Of a stretch of DNA of 64,000 bases, positions 1 through 9,238 are shown piece after piece; position 1 is the stretch's first letter; every line of letters starts with the position of its first letter. The position numbers and the translations under genes are program-made. This DNA comes from Deltaproteobacteria bacterium (GTDB taxonomy: Bacteria > Desulfobacterota > DSM-4660 > Desulfatiglandales > Desulfatiglandaceae): assembly GCA_021737785.1 (NCBI GenBank), contig JAIPDI010000031.1:1-64000 (forward strand). The letters are read 5' to 3'. The notes beneath the pieces are model-generated. The model did not search any database. It was not told the origin of the DNA and saw nothing but the letters and a program-made list of their open reading frames with translations.

Positions 1-254
1 TAAGGAAAAAAACCTTTTCTGGGTGATCCAGGTTCCTTTCCCAACCTTCCATTATTCCAGTATTCCAACATTCCAGATGTCTGGCAACATCGAACCCCCT
101 TGATAATAGGAAGTCAATCGAGAACCACTTTGGTTGCGGGCATCCGCGTTAGTATGGATCCGGGTTTGGGAAATTGAGGGGTTTGGGAATTCAGGGACTT
201 AGAGCCTTTGCAAGGCCAAGACGGAAAGCGGACGAAATACAGGAGACCGACCGG

Positions 255-974
255 ATGAAAAATGAAGGCATGGTGAAGTCTATCATTCTGGGCGCCGCCA
301 TCTTCTTAGGGTTATCCCTACTGGGTTATCTTTTGGGCGGCAGTGTGGTAAGATTCAAGGAATTCGAAAGGTCGGTATCGGTGAAGGGCCTGTCCGAGAA
401 GGAATTGCCCGCAGACATCGCTCTGTGGCCGATTCAGTTCACCCGTGCCGGTAACGATATCTCTCAGGTGTATGCCGATCTGGAAAAGGATACCGGGCAG
501 ATCACCGATTTTCTGATCAGCAACGGATTTGTGGATTCGGAGATCACGGTCTCTCCTCCTGCGATTACCGACAAACTGGCACAACAGTATGGAGATACCT
601 CGAAGATAGGGCTTCGATACGGCGCAACACAGAACATTACGGTATATACGGATAAGATCGACGCGGTCAGGGCCACCATGAAAAAGCTGGCTGAGTTGGG
701 AAGGCGCGGGATCGTGTTTACCGGCGGCAATTATGAAAACAAGACGGAGTTCATATTTACGGGGCTCAACCATATCAAGCCGGAAATGATCGAAGAGGCG
801 ACCCGGAAGGCCCGGGAGGTGGCGCAAAAATTCGCCAAGGACTCTGACAGCAGGTTGGGGAAAATCAAGCGGGCCCGGCAGGGTCAGTTCTCCATTACGG
901 ACAGGGACAGGAATACCCCCCATATCAAGAAGATACGTGTGGTATCCACCGTGGAATATTATTTATCGGATTGA
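255..974 (+). CDS. SIMPL-domain (DUF541) membrane-anchored protein
   Basis: Protein of 239 residues with one N-terminal hydrophobic helix (about residues 7-29) acting as a signal anchor, followed by a periplasmic SIMPL/DUF541 domain (conserved start FERSVSVKGLSEKELPADIA, then repeated beta-alpha units). The ATG at 255 is chosen over an upstream TTG at 174 because AGGAGA lies 8 bases before it and the membrane helix begins right after it. Family members are usually periplasmic proteins of unknown mechanism, sometimes tied to oxidative stress. It stands alone; the downstream gap carries a hairpin repeat. The family call is firm, the function unknown. Confidence 0.85.
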   Translation: MKNEGMVKSIILGAAIFLGLSLLGYLLGGSVVRFKEFERSVSVKGLSEKELPADIALWPIQFTRAGNDISQVYADLEKDTGQITDFLISNGFVDSEITVSPPAITDKLAQQYGDTSKIGLRYGATQNITVYTDKIDAVRATMKKLAELGRRGIVFTGGNYENKTEFIFTGLNHIKPEMIEEATRKAREVAQKFAKDSDSRLGKIKRARQGQFSITDRDRNTPHIKKIRVVSTVEYYLSD

Positions 975-1068
975 TGATTTCTTGTTGCCGGAAGAGGAGA
1001 TGGGCGCCCATTCCCGATCTCCAGGAAAACCTGAGGAGTTCGTCAAGGCACTTGAAGACAAATTAGCA

Positions 1069-1108
1069 GTGCCTGAACGAAAATCACGCCTTGGCGTGAT
1101 TCAGGCAC
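1069..1108. repeat. Long imperfect hairpin (REP-like)
   Basis: GTGCCTGAA and AATCACGCC pair with GGCGTGATT and TTCAGGCAC around a 2-base turn, giving an 18-bp stem with a small bulge. The left arm (CAGTGCCTGAACGAA) recurs at 27988-28002, directly after another stop codon. It may be a REP-type element or act as a transcription end for the SIMPL gene; there is no T-run, so it is not a classical terminator. Confidence 0.6.
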
Positions 1109-1185
1109 AATTGCGAATTGAGGAATTGCGAATTCCGATCCACCCTTTTTGGATTTCCGGGTTTTCTGAAGGGGAAACGTTATAA

Positions 1186-1920
1186 ATGAAGGTCATCAGA
1201 AAAAGCTGTGCGCAGGGCGCCAGAGAGGCGGAGGGGCTTGCGGTCATCATCGATGTGTTCAGGGCCTTTTCATGTGAACCCCTATTCTTTTATTTCGGGG
1301 CGCGTCGGGTGATCATGGAGGCGGATCCGGCAAAGGCGGTTTCCCTCAAGAACGAGCACCCGGAATTTGTCCTTTCAGGCGAAGTCAACGAAGTGCCGAT
1401 CGAGGGTGCGGATCTGGGGAACTCCCCCACCCACATCATTCAAAAAGGGTTTCCCTATTTCGAAAACAAGACGGTCATCCATCGAACCACGGCAGGCGTT
1501 ACCGGGGCCACAGCCGCCTTCAGGAAAGCGGAAGAAGTTGTCCTGGGAAGCTTTGTCATGGCAAAGGCGATTGCCGGTTATATAAAGGAAAAACGCCCGG
1601 ACCGGGTGAGCCTTGTGGCCATGGGGGAACGGGCCGAAAGACCGGCGCCTGAGGACGAAGCGTGCGCGGACTATCTGGAACATCTCCTCATTGGTACTCC
1701 CTATGATCCGGTTCAGTCCTTCCGCGATGTGGTGTTCCAGCCCACAGCCCAAAAGTTTCTCTCAGGGACCAGGGACTATCTACCCAGGGAAGACCCCATT
1801 TTCTGCCTGCAGAAGGACCTCTTCGATCTGGTATTGACGGTCAGGACCGTTGACCACAGGCTGGAGGTCTCAGCTCGCTGGAGGAATGGGACCGGGTCGT
1901 TTTCTCCGGCAGCCCGCTGA
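1186..1920 (+). CDS. comB: ComB-like 2-phosphosulfolactate phosphatase family protein
   Basis: Protein of 244 residues with the hallmarks of the ComB family: the N-terminal VIIDVFRAF strand, the GE...GADLGNSP segment (about residues 66-82), an RTTAGVTG loop (about 101-108) and the EDEACADYLE helix. Characterised ComB hydrolyses 2-phosphosulfolactate to sulfolactate in coenzyme M synthesis; many bacteria carry it without that pathway, so the substrate here is unproven. The ATG at 1186 follows GAAGGGGAAA at fair spacing. It ends 34 bp before the kor operon, with which it may be co-transcribed. Confidence 0.8.
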   Translation: MKVIRKSCAQGAREAEGLAVIIDVFRAFSCEPLFFYFGARRVIMEADPAKAVSLKNEHPEFVLSGEVNEVPIEGADLGNSPTHIIQKGFPYFENKTVIHRTTAGVTGATAAFRKAEEVVLGSFVMAKAIAGYIKEKRPDRVSLVAMGERAERPAPEDEACADYLEHLLIGTPYDPVQSFRDVVFQPTAQKFLSGTRDYLPREDPIFCLQKDLFDLVLTVRTVDHRLEVSARWRNGTGSFSPAAR

Positions 1921-1954
1921 TGGTCCGGGGATTTGGAGGGCAGGGGCCTGAGAT

Positions 1955-2152
1955 ATGAAAAAAGAGGGAAAAATCATCATCAACAAAGACTGGTGCAAGG
2001 GGTGCGGCATCTGTGTTGCGTTCTGCCCTGAGGGGGCCCTGGTGCTGGACGACAATGAAAAGGCCTCCTGGGCCTACCCTGAAAAATGCCGGCGATGCGG
2101 GTTTTGCGAACTGAGGTGTCCGGACATCGCCATTGAACTGGTGAAAGAATGA
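1955..2152 (+). CDS. korD: 2-oxoacid:ferredoxin oxidoreductase, delta (ferredoxin) subunit
   Basis: A 65-residue protein with two 4Fe-4S motifs, CKGCGICVAFCP (about residues 14-25) and CRRCGFCELRCP (about 43-54), the layout of KorD/VorD subunits. It should carry electrons from the thiamine-diphosphate site to soluble ferredoxin. Its stop codon overlaps the start of the alpha subunit (ATGA), so the two are translationally coupled. The order delta-alpha-beta-gamma matches four-subunit 2-oxoglutarate or branched-chain 2-oxoacid enzymes; substrate specificity cannot be read from this subunit. Confidence 0.9.
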   Translation: MKKEGKIIINKDWCKGCGICVAFCPEGALVLDDNEKASWAYPEKCRRCGFCELRCPDIAIELVKE

Positions 2153-3306
2153 ATCCCGAACGCGCTGATGTAAGGTTTATGCAGGGCAACGAGGCCGTTG
2201 CCGAAGCCGCCCTCTATGCGGGGCTCCGCTTCTATGCGGGGTACCCCATCACGCCCTCCACGGAGATTGCCGAAATCCTCTCCAAAAGGCTTCCCGACGC
2301 AGGCGGAACCTTCATCCAGATGGAAGATGAAATCGCGTCCTTGTGCACGATAATCGGCGCCTCCCTGACCGGGCTCAAGGTGATGACCGCCACCAGCGGC
2401 CCCGGATTTTCACTCATGCAGGAGGCCATCGGATATGCCGTCATGGCCGAGGTCCCTTCGGTGATCGTCAATGTGCAGCGGGGCGGCCCCAGTACCGGCC
2501 TCCCCACGGCCGTGGCCCAGGGAGACGTCAACCAGGCCCGCTGGGGGGCCCACGGGGACCATTCCATTGTGACGCTCACCGCATCCAATCTTCAGGACGT
2601 GTTTCTGATGACCGTGGAAGGCTTTAACATGGCCGAGACCTACCGGACCCCGGTGATTCTTTTGTTCGATGAAATTGTCGGTCATATGCGGGAAAAGGTC
2701 GTTATTCCAAAACCTGGAGAGATAGAGATCATTGAAAGGCTCTGGACATCCGTGCGAGAAGGGACCAATTTCCATCCCTATCTGCGGCGTGAGGATGGAA
2801 GGCTGCCGATGAGCGCTTTCGGGGGGGTCCATCGGTACAATGTCACCGGTCTGGTCCACGACATGTGGGGATTCCCCTCAACCGATCCCGGCATTGCCTA
2901 TGATCTCCTTCACCACCTGGTGGACAAGTTGGAAAACCGGGCAGACAGCATGGCGCACTACAAGGAATATTTTATTGACGATGCCCAGGTCCTTTTGATC
3001 TCCTACGGGAGTGCGGCCAGGAGCGCACTGCAGATGGTGGCGGATCGCCGGAAGCGGGGCGCCAAGTTAGGGCTGTTGGAGCTGCAGAGCCTCTGGCCTT
3101 TTCCGAGGGAAACCGTGCGGGAGGCTTGTGAAGGCCGGACCCATATCCTGGTGGTGGAGATGAATATGGGACAGGTCTGTCACGAGGTGAAAAAGGTCGT
3201 ATCCAGGCCCGAGCGGGTGTTTCTCGCCAACCGGTTTGACGGGGTCTTCATATCGCCGGAGGACATCCTGCGGGTCCTCAATATGATACAGGGAAAAGGG
3301 GTCTGA
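2149..3306 (+). CDS. korA: 2-oxoacid:ferredoxin oxidoreductase, alpha subunit
   Basis: A 385-residue alpha subunit with the pyrimidine-binding N-terminal domain (GYPITPSTEIAE; FIQMEDEIASL with the conserved glutamate; the GPGFSLMQEAIGYA loop; QRGGPSTGLPT) and a transketolase-C-like domain from about residue 270. With KorB it forms the thiamine-diphosphate active site that oxidatively decarboxylates a 2-oxoacid to its CoA ester, reducing ferredoxin. Full length for the family. It starts in an ATGA overlap with korD and ends 2 bp before korB. Confidence 0.92.
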   Translation: MNPERADVRFMQGNEAVAEAALYAGLRFYAGYPITPSTEIAEILSKRLPDAGGTFIQMEDEIASLCTIIGASLTGLKVMTATSGPGFSLMQEAIGYAVMAEVPSVIVNVQRGGPSTGLPTAVAQGDVNQARWGAHGDHSIVTLTASNLQDVFLMTVEGFNMAETYRTPVILLFDEIVGHMREKVVIPKPGEIEIIERLWTSVREGTNFHPYLRREDGRLPMSAFGGVHRYNVTGLVHDMWGFPSTDPGIAYDLLHHLVDKLENRADSMAHYKEYFIDDAQVLLISYGSAARSALQMVADRRKRGAKLGLLELQSLWPFPRETVREACEGRTHILVVEMNMGQVCHEVKKVVSRPERVFLANRFDGVFISPEDILRVLNMIQGKGV

Positions 3307-3308
3307 AC

Positions 3309-4109
3309 ATGCCGGTCAAGGACTACCTGCGCCTCCGTTTCCTGCCGCACATCTGGTGCCCCGGCTGCGGCCACGGGATTGTCATGTCGGGGATGATACG
3401 GGCGATTGAACAGATCGGACTCCAAAAAAATGAGGTGGTGGCGGTATCGGGGATCGGGTGTTCTTCCCGGATCGTGGGATACCTCGATTTCCATACCATG
3501 CACACCCTTCACGGCAGGGCCCTTGCCTTTGCCACCGGGGTCAAGCTGGGAAGGCCCGATCTCACCGTTATTGTGCCGATGGGCGACGGCGATGCCCTGG
3601 CGATCGGGGGAAACCATTTCATCCACGCCGCCCGCAGGAACATCGACCTGACCGCCATTATCATGAACAACCGCATTTACGGCATGACCGGGGGCCAGGG
3701 CTCGCCCATGACCCCTCAGGGCATGAGGAGCACCACGTCCCCCCGGGGGATCGCAGATCCTGCCTTTGACATTGTGGAACTGGCGAAAGGGGCCGGGGCC
3801 TCCTTTGTGGCCCGGACCACGACCTACCATGCAACGGAGCTGACCCGGATGATCGAAAAGGCCATCCGTCACAGGGGATTTTCCGTGGTGGAGGTCCTGT
3901 CCCAGTGCCCGGTCTATTACGGCAGGCAGAACCGGATCGGGAACGGCATGGAGATGATGAAGGGGTTCAGGGACGACACCGCTCCCATCGGGTCCAAGAA
4001 GAAGGAGGCCCGGCCCGATCTGATCGAACGGGGCATTTTCGTGGACGAAGACCGGCCCCCCTATCCGGGCGGACGGGGAGGGACGAATGAGACAACCATG
4101 CAGAAATGA
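3309..4109 (+). CDS. korB: 2-oxoacid:ferredoxin oxidoreductase, beta subunit
   Basis: A 266-residue thiamine-diphosphate-binding subunit. The CPGCGHG motif (about residues 18-24) and the GDGDALAIGGNHF...NNRIYGMTGGQ stretch form the diphosphate/Mg2+ site. It starts 2 bp after korA and would be translated from the same message. The last 25 residues are polar and glycine-rich, a common variable tail. Known members (KorB, OorB) act on 2-oxoglutarate in the reductive or branched TCA cycle of anaerobes; a branched-chain 2-oxoacid substrate cannot be excluded. Confidence 0.92.
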   Translation: MPVKDYLRLRFLPHIWCPGCGHGIVMSGMIRAIEQIGLQKNEVVAVSGIGCSSRIVGYLDFHTMHTLHGRALAFATGVKLGRPDLTVIVPMGDGDALAIGGNHFIHAARRNIDLTAIIMNNRIYGMTGGQGSPMTPQGMRSTTSPRGIADPAFDIVELAKGAGASFVARTTTYHATELTRMIEKAIRHRGFSVVEVLSQCPVYYGRQNRIGNGMEMMKGFRDDTAPIGSKKKEARPDLIERGIFVDEDRPPYPGGRGGTNETTMQK

Positions 4110-4277
4110 GACCTACTGAGGTGCAGCGGTCGGAGGTCAAAGTCGGAGATCAGAGGTCAGTAAAGACCGGAATCAGTAACGAGGATTCAGAATCCCGTCG
4201 AAGACGGGATCTTCGACCCGTACCCGGCATCCAGTATCCAGAAACCAGTATCCAGAAACCCGAGACATGAGTTTCCC
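4110..4277. repeat. korB-korC spacer with hairpin and 14-bp tandem repeat
   Basis: The four kor genes are otherwise fused or touching, but korB and korC are separated by 168 bp. This holds a perfect hairpin (ATCCCGTC at 4192-4199 with GACGGGAT at 4203-4210) and two exact copies of CCAGTATCCAGAAA (4231-4258). A closely similar 14-bp tandem lies inside the hybrid kinase gene at 15850-15877. It looks like repeat DNA inserted into the operon. Confidence 0.75.
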
Positions 4278-4829
4278 ATGCAAACCCAGCGCATCATCCT
4301 GAGCGGTTCCGGAGGCCAGGGCGTCATCACCGCAGCCATCATCCTGGCCGAGGCCGCGGTGGTCTACGAGGATTTGAACGCGGTTCAGACCCAGTCCTAT
4401 GGCCCGGAGTCGCGCGGCGGGGCCACCCGGGCCGACGTCATTCTATCGGACGAACCCATCTATTACCCAAAGGTGGATCAACCCAACTTTGCGGCCTGCC
4501 TCACCCAGAAGGCCTACAACCGGTATTCATGGTCCATCCGTCCGGGCGGCCTCTTGTTGACCGATCGCCGCTATGTGCGGCAGGATCCCCGGGTGGACGC
4601 ATGGCAGGTGGCACTGGGGATGTATGATGCGGTGGTGAATGATATCGGCAACCCGGTGGTGTTCAACATCTGCATGTTGGGGGCCCTCGTCGGCCTGACC
4701 GGCCTGGTGCGACCTGAATCAATCGCCCGGGTCTTGGAGACCCGCATTCCGGCGGATTTCCTGGATATGAACCGAACGGCCCTGCAGGCGGGCCTGGATT
4801 TGGCAGCAGAGATGAGCCATCATGTTTAA
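4278..4829 (+). CDS. korC: 2-oxoacid:ferredoxin oxidoreductase, gamma subunit
   Basis: A 183-residue gamma subunit of the pyruvate/2-oxoacid oxidoreductase family, recognised by the N-terminal SGSGGQGVITAA turn (about residues 9-20) and the SYGPESRGGATRADV motif (about 40-54). It completes the four-subunit enzyme with KorDAB and contributes to CoA binding. The ATG at 4278 has only a weak ribosome site. Full length, no disruption; separated from korB by a repeat-bearing spacer. Confidence 0.9.
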   Translation: MQTQRIILSGSGGQGVITAAIILAEAAVVYEDLNAVQTQSYGPESRGGATRADVILSDEPIYYPKVDQPNFAACLTQKAYNRYSWSIRPGGLLLTDRRYVRQDPRVDAWQVALGMYDAVVNDIGNPVVFNICMLGALVGLTGLVRPESIARVLETRIPADFLDMNRTALQAGLDLAAEMSHHV

Positions 4830-4838
4830 GAAAGATAG

Positions 4839-4952
4839 ATGAGCTGTCTGAAAGAATCAATAAGCGGGAATATATCGGCTGGACTTGCGGCCGAGGAGGC
4901 CCGTCGCTACGCCGAAAGTATTGTGGAGACGATTCGAGAGCCCCATTATTAA
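4839..4952 (+). pseudogene. N-terminal fragment of a PAS sensor protein
   Basis: A 37-codon reading frame ending in AAEEARRYAESIVETIREP, then His-Tyr-stop. This stretch matches the entry to the PAS domain of many bacterial sensor kinases, where it normally continues PLLVLD. The rest of the domain and kinase are missing, so this is probably a relic of a gene once located between korC and kaiC. It is too short to be functional. The match is from memory of the family motif. Confidence 0.55.
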
Positions 4953-4982
4953 AATTAACTCATATGGATAAGGTGCTGGGCC

Positions 4983-6737
4983 ATGACCGTGCATAAGGCA
5001 AAGTCGAAACAGGGTGTTGATGTTCTTCAAAAATGCCCGACGGGCATCAGGGGTCTCGATGAAATCACCAAGGGAGGGCTTCCGAGGGGCAGGCCCACGC
5101 TGATCTGCGGCGGTGCGGGCGCGGGCAAAACACTTTTCGCCATGGAATTTCTAATGCGGGGCGCCATGGAGTACGGAGAACCCGGGGTCTTCATAACCTT
5201 CGAGGAGACGCCGGAGGATCTTGCGAAGAACTTCATGTCCCTCGGTTTTGATCTCCATGAGATGATGGCGCGGGGTCTCATCGAAACGGATCACATCCGC
5301 ATCGCGAGAAGTGAGATTGAGGAGACGGGTGAGTACGATCTGGAGGGATTGTTCATCCGGCTGGGGAGCGCCATTGACTCCATTGGAGCGAAACGGGTTG
5401 TCTTGGATACCATCGAAGCCCTTTTTTCCGAGCTGCCGAATGCCACCATCCTTCGGGCAGAGCTTCGTCGGCTTTTTCACTGGTTGAAAGACCGTGGCGT
5501 GACAGCCGTCGTTACGGGAGAAAAGGGCGACAAGACACTGACACGCTACGGACTCGAAGAATATGTCGCCGATTGCGTGATCTTCCTCGATTTCCGCATC
5601 GTGAAACAAATTGCCACCCGCCGCCTGCGTATTATTAAGTACCGCGGTTCATCTCACGGCCCCGACGAGTATCCCTTCCTGATAGGCGAGGAAGGCCTCT
5701 CGATCCTGCCCATCACCTCCATCGGGCTCGACTACCCCGTTTCCACGGAGCGCATCTCCACGGGCGTTCCCAAGTTGGATGCCATGTTTGACGGCAAGGG
5801 GTTCTACCGGGGCAGCACCATCCTCGTCTCCGGTACAGCAGGCACAGGCAAGACAAGTCTGTCGAGCACCTTTGCCGACGCCGCCTGCCGGCGAGGGGAG
5901 CGCTGCCTCTATTTTGCCTTCGAAGAATCGCCCAGACAGATCATCCGGAACATGGGCTCCATCGGCATGGATCTCAATCAATGGGTGAAGAAGGGGCTTC
6001 TCGAGTTCCATTCAGCCCGGCCTACGCTTTACGGCCTTGAGATGCACCTCGTCACCTTCCACAAGGCGATCGAGGCGTTCAAACCCCGGATTTTCATCGT
6101 GGACCCCATCAGCAACCTGATCAATGTGGGAACCGCATCAGAAGTGAAATCCATATTAACGCGCCTTATCGACTATTTGAAGATGCAAAAGATCTCCACC
6201 CTCCTTACCGACCTCACCCATTTCGGCAGCAGCGTTGAACGCACAAGCGAAGAGATATCTTCGCTGATCGATACGTGGCTTCTCCTGCGGGATATCGAAC
6301 TCCATGGGGAACGAAACCGGGGGCTCTACATTTTAAAATCCCGCGGCATGCCCCACTCCAATCAGATTCAGGAGTTCCTCCTCTCGAACCAGGGCATTAA
6401 CCTTGTTGACATCTATACCGGCTCCGGCGAGGTATTGACCGGCAGTGCCCGGGCAATCCAGGAAGGCAAGGAAAAGGCCTCTGAGCTGGCGCGCCAACGT
6501 GAGGTGGATCGTAAGTTCCGCGAGCAGGAGCGCAAGAGAAAGACCCTGGAAGCAAAAATGGCAGCCCTCCGCGCCCAATTGGATGCGGAATCCGAAGAAC
6601 TGCGTTTGATGGCGGAAGAAGAGCGGCGAAGGCAGGCTGCCCTGGCAGACAACCGTTCGGAAATAGCGCATCTCCGCAAGGGGGAACCTTCGGCAGCCCG
6701 ACGAAAGGCTCGAAAAAGAAGCGGGAAAGGAGATTAG
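4983..6737 (+). CDS. kaiC: KaiC-like double RecA-domain ATPase
   Basis: A 584-residue KaiC homologue with both halves present: CI Walker A GGAGAGKT (43-50) with catalytic glutamates E74/E75, and CII Walker A GTAGTGKT (284-291) with E314/E315. The CII segment [11 protein letters not shown] (421-431) aligns with the cyanobacterial phosphosite segment; Ser426 and Ser427 replace the Ser-Thr pair and Thr421 may match the third site. After about residue 490 a charged coiled coil of some 70 residues extends beyond standard KaiC (about 519 residues). It heads an operon with two kaiB genes and a sigma-54 activator. Outside cyanobacteria such proteins are linked to stress or timing; kaiA is not seen here. 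Confidence 0.93.
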   Translation: MTVHKAKSKQGVDVLQKCPTGIRGLDEITKGGLPRGRPTLICGGAGAGKTLFAMEFLMRGAMEYGEPGVFITFEETPEDLAKNFMSLGFDLHEMMARGLIETDHIRIARSEIEETGEYDLEGLFIRLGSAIDSIGAKRVVLDTIEALFSELPNATILRAELRRLFHWLKDRGVTAVVTGEKGDKTLTRYGLEEYVADCVIFLDFRIVKQIATRRLRIIKYRGSSHGPDEYPFLIGEEGLSILPITSIGLDYPVSTERISTGVPKLDAMFDGKGFYRGSTILVSGTAGTGKTSLSSTFADAACRRGERCLYFAFEESPRQIIRNMGSIGMDLNQWVKKGLLEFHSARPTLYGLEMHLVTFHKAIEAFKPRIFIVDPISNLINVGTASEVKSILTRLIDYLKMQKISTLLTDLTHFGSSVERTSEEISSLIDTWLLLRDIELHGERNRGLYILKSRGMPHSNQIQEFLLSNQGINLVDIYTGSGEVLTGSARAIQEGKEKASELARQREVDRKFREQERKRKTLEAKMAALRAQLDAESEELRLMAEEERRRQAALADNRSEIAHLRKGEPSAARRKARKRSGKGD

Positions 6738-6738
6738 C

Positions 6739-7071
6739 ATGAAACCCGTCTCGCCAGGGAAGGGAAAGAAGGCAACGGCCGGTTCAACGGAAGAGATCTG
6801 GAATCTCCGGTTATATGTCGCCGGCCAGACCCCGAAATCGATTACGGCCCTTGCCAATCTGAAGACGATCTGCGAAGAGCACCTCGCGGGGAAATACAAC
6901 ATTGAAGTGATAGACCTTTTGCAGAAACCCCAGCTTGCCAAAGGGGATCAGATTATTGCCGTACCGACACTGGTAAGGAAGCTTCCGGAACCGCTCAAAA
7001 AGATCATCGGAGATCTGGCCAACACGGAGCGCGTCCTGGTGGGTCTCGATATTCGTTCCGGCTCCGGATAA
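6739..7071 (+). CDS. kaiB: KaiB-like protein (first copy)
   Basis: A 110-residue KaiB homologue: [12 protein letters not shown] strand-loop (about 24-35), [16 protein letters not shown] (about 57-72), [11 protein letters not shown] and the C-terminal [14 protein letters not shown]. KaiB binds the KaiC CI ring after a fold switch into a thioredoxin-like form. It starts 1 bp after the kaiC stop, with AAAGGAGA as ribosome site. About 20 extra residues at the N-terminus precede the KaiB core. A second, divergent kaiB follows 25 bp downstream. Confidence 0.93.
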   Translation: MKPVSPGKGKKATAGSTEEIWNLRLYVAGQTPKSITALANLKTICEEHLAGKYNIEVIDLLQKPQLAKGDQIIAVPTLVRKLPEPLKKIIGDLANTERVLVGLDIRSGSG

Positions 7072-7096
7072 TAGAATTACTTTTGGAGTAACAGAG

Positions 7097-7441
7097 ATGG
7101 CGGTGAAGAGAGGGAAAACCCGTGCTGAGGCACTCGAAAAGGCCACAGCGGGGCGAGAAAGCGAAGGGTATGTTCTTCGGCTGTATGTTACCGGGTTGAC
7201 CCCGCGGTCAACCCTGGCCATCGCCAATGTCCGGAAAATCTGTGACCAACACCTGGCGGGCCGTTACGAACTCAAGGTGATAGACCTCTACCAACAGCCC
7301 AGGCTGGCCAAGGGAGAACAGATTATTGCAGCGCCAACGCTCATCAAAACGCTCCCCCTGCCGCTCCGCAGGCTCATCGGCGACATGTCGGATACGGAGA
7401 AGGTTCTTATGGGCATGGATCTGAAACCCCGGACATCCTGA
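7097..7441 (+). CDS. kaiB: KaiB-like protein (second copy)
   Basis: A 114-residue KaiB homologue with the same motifs as its neighbour: [53 protein letters not shown]. The two copies are clearly paralogous but diverged throughout, so this is an old duplication or two distinct KaiB classes rather than a recent copy. A TTGGAG site precedes the ATG. It ends 10 bp before the sigma-54 activator gene, consistent with one transcript. Confidence 0.93.
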   Translation: MAVKRGKTRAEALEKATAGRESEGYVLRLYVTGLTPRSTLAIANVRKICDQHLAGRYELKVIDLYQQPRLAKGEQIIAAPTLIKTLPLPLRRLIGDMSDTEKVLMGMDLKPRTS

Positions 7442-7451
7442 GTGTGCGTCC

Positions 7452-9050
7452 ATGAGCAAATCGGATAAAACACGCCAACACCTTTTGGATGAGTTGGAGG
7501 AACTCACATCGCGGCTGATGGAAGCTGAGGAGACCCTGCGCGCCATCCAGGGCGGTGAGGTGGATGGCCTGGTTGTCTCAACCGCGGAAGGAGATCGCGT
7601 CTTTACACTATCGGGTGCCGATCATCCTTACAGGGTCATGGTCGAAACCATGAACGAAGGGGCCGTCACCTTTGCCCCCGACGGTACGATCCTTTACTGC
7701 AACCAAAGTTTTGCAGATATCGTCAACGTGTCTCTGGAAAAAGCCATAGGATCTTCAATCTACCGATACGTTTCATCAACAGACCTTCAGCTGTTTGAGG
7801 CATTGATTGAGCGGGGTTTAGAAGGGAACGGCAAGGGGGAACTGGCGTTACAGGCCGCAGGTGAAATTTCCGTACCTGTCTTACTTTCCATAAGCGGCCT
7901 TCGGAACGCGGATATGCCCGGTGCAGTGTGCGCCGTCATGGTGGACATCACCGAGCGGAAGGAGATGGAGGAGGCCTTAAAAAGATCCTACAACGAACTG
8001 GAACGACAAACCGTCGAAATTCGGACGGCTCTCTCTGAAATCAAAGTATTGAAAGACCAGCTCGAGGCCGAGAATATTTACCTTCGTCAAGAGAGCAAAA
8101 TGAAACATCACCTCGACCATATTCTCGGGGAAAGTGATGCGCTCAAGTATGTTCTCTATCGAGCGGAGCAGGTCGCTCCTACGAACACAACGGTCCTCAT
8201 CCTTGGCGAGACCGGTACGGGAAAGGAGCTGATCGCCGCCGCCATCCATAACATGAGCCCTCGCAAGAATCGGCCCCTGATCACCGTCAACTGCGCCGCC
8301 CTGCCGGCCAATTTGATGGAGAGCGAATTGTTCGGCCGGGAGAAAGGGGCATTTACCGGGGCCGATACCCGCCAGGCAGGCCGGTTCGAGGTCGCCAATG
8401 GTTCCACCATCTGTCTTGACGAGATCGGGGAACTGCCGCTGGAACTGCAGGCAAAGCTCCTTCGGGTCATCCAGCATAATGAATTTGAGCGCCTGGGCTC
8501 ATCTCATACCATCAAGGTGGATGTGCGGATCGTGGCGACGACCAATCGAAACCTTGAGGAAGAGGTCCGCGAGGGGCGATTCCGGAAGGACCTTTACTAT
8601 CGGCTCAACGTTTTCCCCATCACTGTCCCTCCCCTGCGGCAGAGGAAAGAAGACATCCCGTTGTTGGTCAAGACCTTCCTGTCGCGATATGCCAGGAAAT
8701 TGGGGAAACAGATCACGTCGATCCAGAAGGAGACGATGAAGGCCCTGCAGGATTATTCGTGGCCAGGGAACGTCCGGGAGCTGGAAAGCGTCCTTGAACG
8801 GGCCGTGATCCTGTGCCCCGGGCCGGCCTTGCAGTTGGCGGATAAACTGGAGTTTTCCTTCCTCTCCCCGTCATCCGGCGTAAGAACCCTCGAAGAGGCG
8901 GAGCGAAACCAAATCCTCGAGATCCTTTCGGAATGCCGATGGCGCATCGAGGGAAAGGAGGGGGCCGCGGCGATCCTGGGTCTCCACCCGAGCACCTTGA
9001 GAGCGAGGATGCATAAGCTCGGAATCGTGCGTCCGGCGACCAATGAGTGA
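7452..9050 (+). CDS. PAS-AAA+-Fis sigma-54-dependent transcriptional activator
   Basis: A 532-residue enhancer-binding protein. Order: N-terminal helix with [16 protein letters not shown] (about 27-42), PAS domain (about 57-170), coiled coil (about 172-215), sigma-54 AAA+ domain with Walker A GETGTGKE (252-259), the sigma-54 contact loop GAFTGA (299-304), Walker B LDEIGE, the GNVRELE motif, and a Fis-type helix-turn-helix at the end (about 490-530). It has no receiver, so control is probably through PAS or a partner. As last gene of the kai operon it is the natural candidate to bind the palindromic sites found 30 bp downstream and three more times in the window. Confidence 0.93.
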   Translation: MSKSDKTRQHLLDELEELTSRLMEAEETLRAIQGGEVDGLVVSTAEGDRVFTLSGADHPYRVMVETMNEGAVTFAPDGTILYCNQSFADIVNVSLEKAIGSSIYRYVSSTDLQLFEALIERGLEGNGKGELALQAAGEISVPVLLSISGLRNADMPGAVCAVMVDITERKEMEEALKRSYNELERQTVEIRTALSEIKVLKDQLEAENIYLRQESKMKHHLDHILGESDALKYVLYRAEQVAPTNTTVLILGETGTGKELIAAAIHNMSPRKNRPLITVNCAALPANLMESELFGREKGAFTGADTRQAGRFEVANGSTICLDEIGELPLELQAKLLRVIQHNEFERLGSSHTIKVDVRIVATTNRNLEEEVREGRFRKDLYYRLNVFPITVPPLRQRKEDIPLLVKTFLSRYARKLGKQITSIQKETMKALQDYSWPGNVRELESVLERAVILCPGPALQLADKLEFSFLSPSSGVRTLEEAERNQILEILSECRWRIEGKEGAAAILGLHPSTLRARMHKLGIVRPATNE

Positions 9051-9079
9051 GATTGAGAACCGGCTCTCCTTAAAAACTC

Positions 9080-9113
9080 CCTCAATATATTGAGGTTCCA
9101 CCAAATATTGAGG
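9080..9113. promoter_or_regulatory. Double upstream activator site, copy A
   Basis: A perfect 16-bp palindrome CCTCAATATATTGAGG (9080-9095) is followed 2 bp later by a related site CCACCAAATATTGAGG (9098-9113), so the two sites are 18 bp centre to centre. It lies about 115 bp before a -24/-12 promoter, the normal enhancer distance for sigma-54. The same arrangement recurs at 11358, 16703 and 17484. Binding by the activator at 7452-9050 is inferred. Confidence 0.75.
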
Positions 9114-9210
9114 CCAAACCCATCGGTTCACCCTTCCCTACGCTTTTCCCCCATTCATCTAATCCACTGTTATTACGGGATGATTCCAAATTCTCTCCTT
9201 TTCCGGTTCC

Positions 9211-9226
9211 TGGCAGGCCGCTTGCA
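9211..9226 (+). promoter_or_regulatory. Sigma-54 promoter, copy A
   Basis: TGGCAGGCCGCTTGCA has GG and GC separated by exactly 10 bases, the -24/-12 signature. Transcription should begin near 9237 and read into the CrtI-like gene at 9356 after a leader of about 120 bases. Confidence 0.8.
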
Positions 9227-9238
9227 AAGACGATCCGC

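Noticed and set aside
937-1185. 82-codon frame between the SIMPL and ComB-like genes
   Set aside because: Overlaps the end of the SIMPL gene and runs through the hairpin repeat at 1069-1108; no ribosome site or motif.
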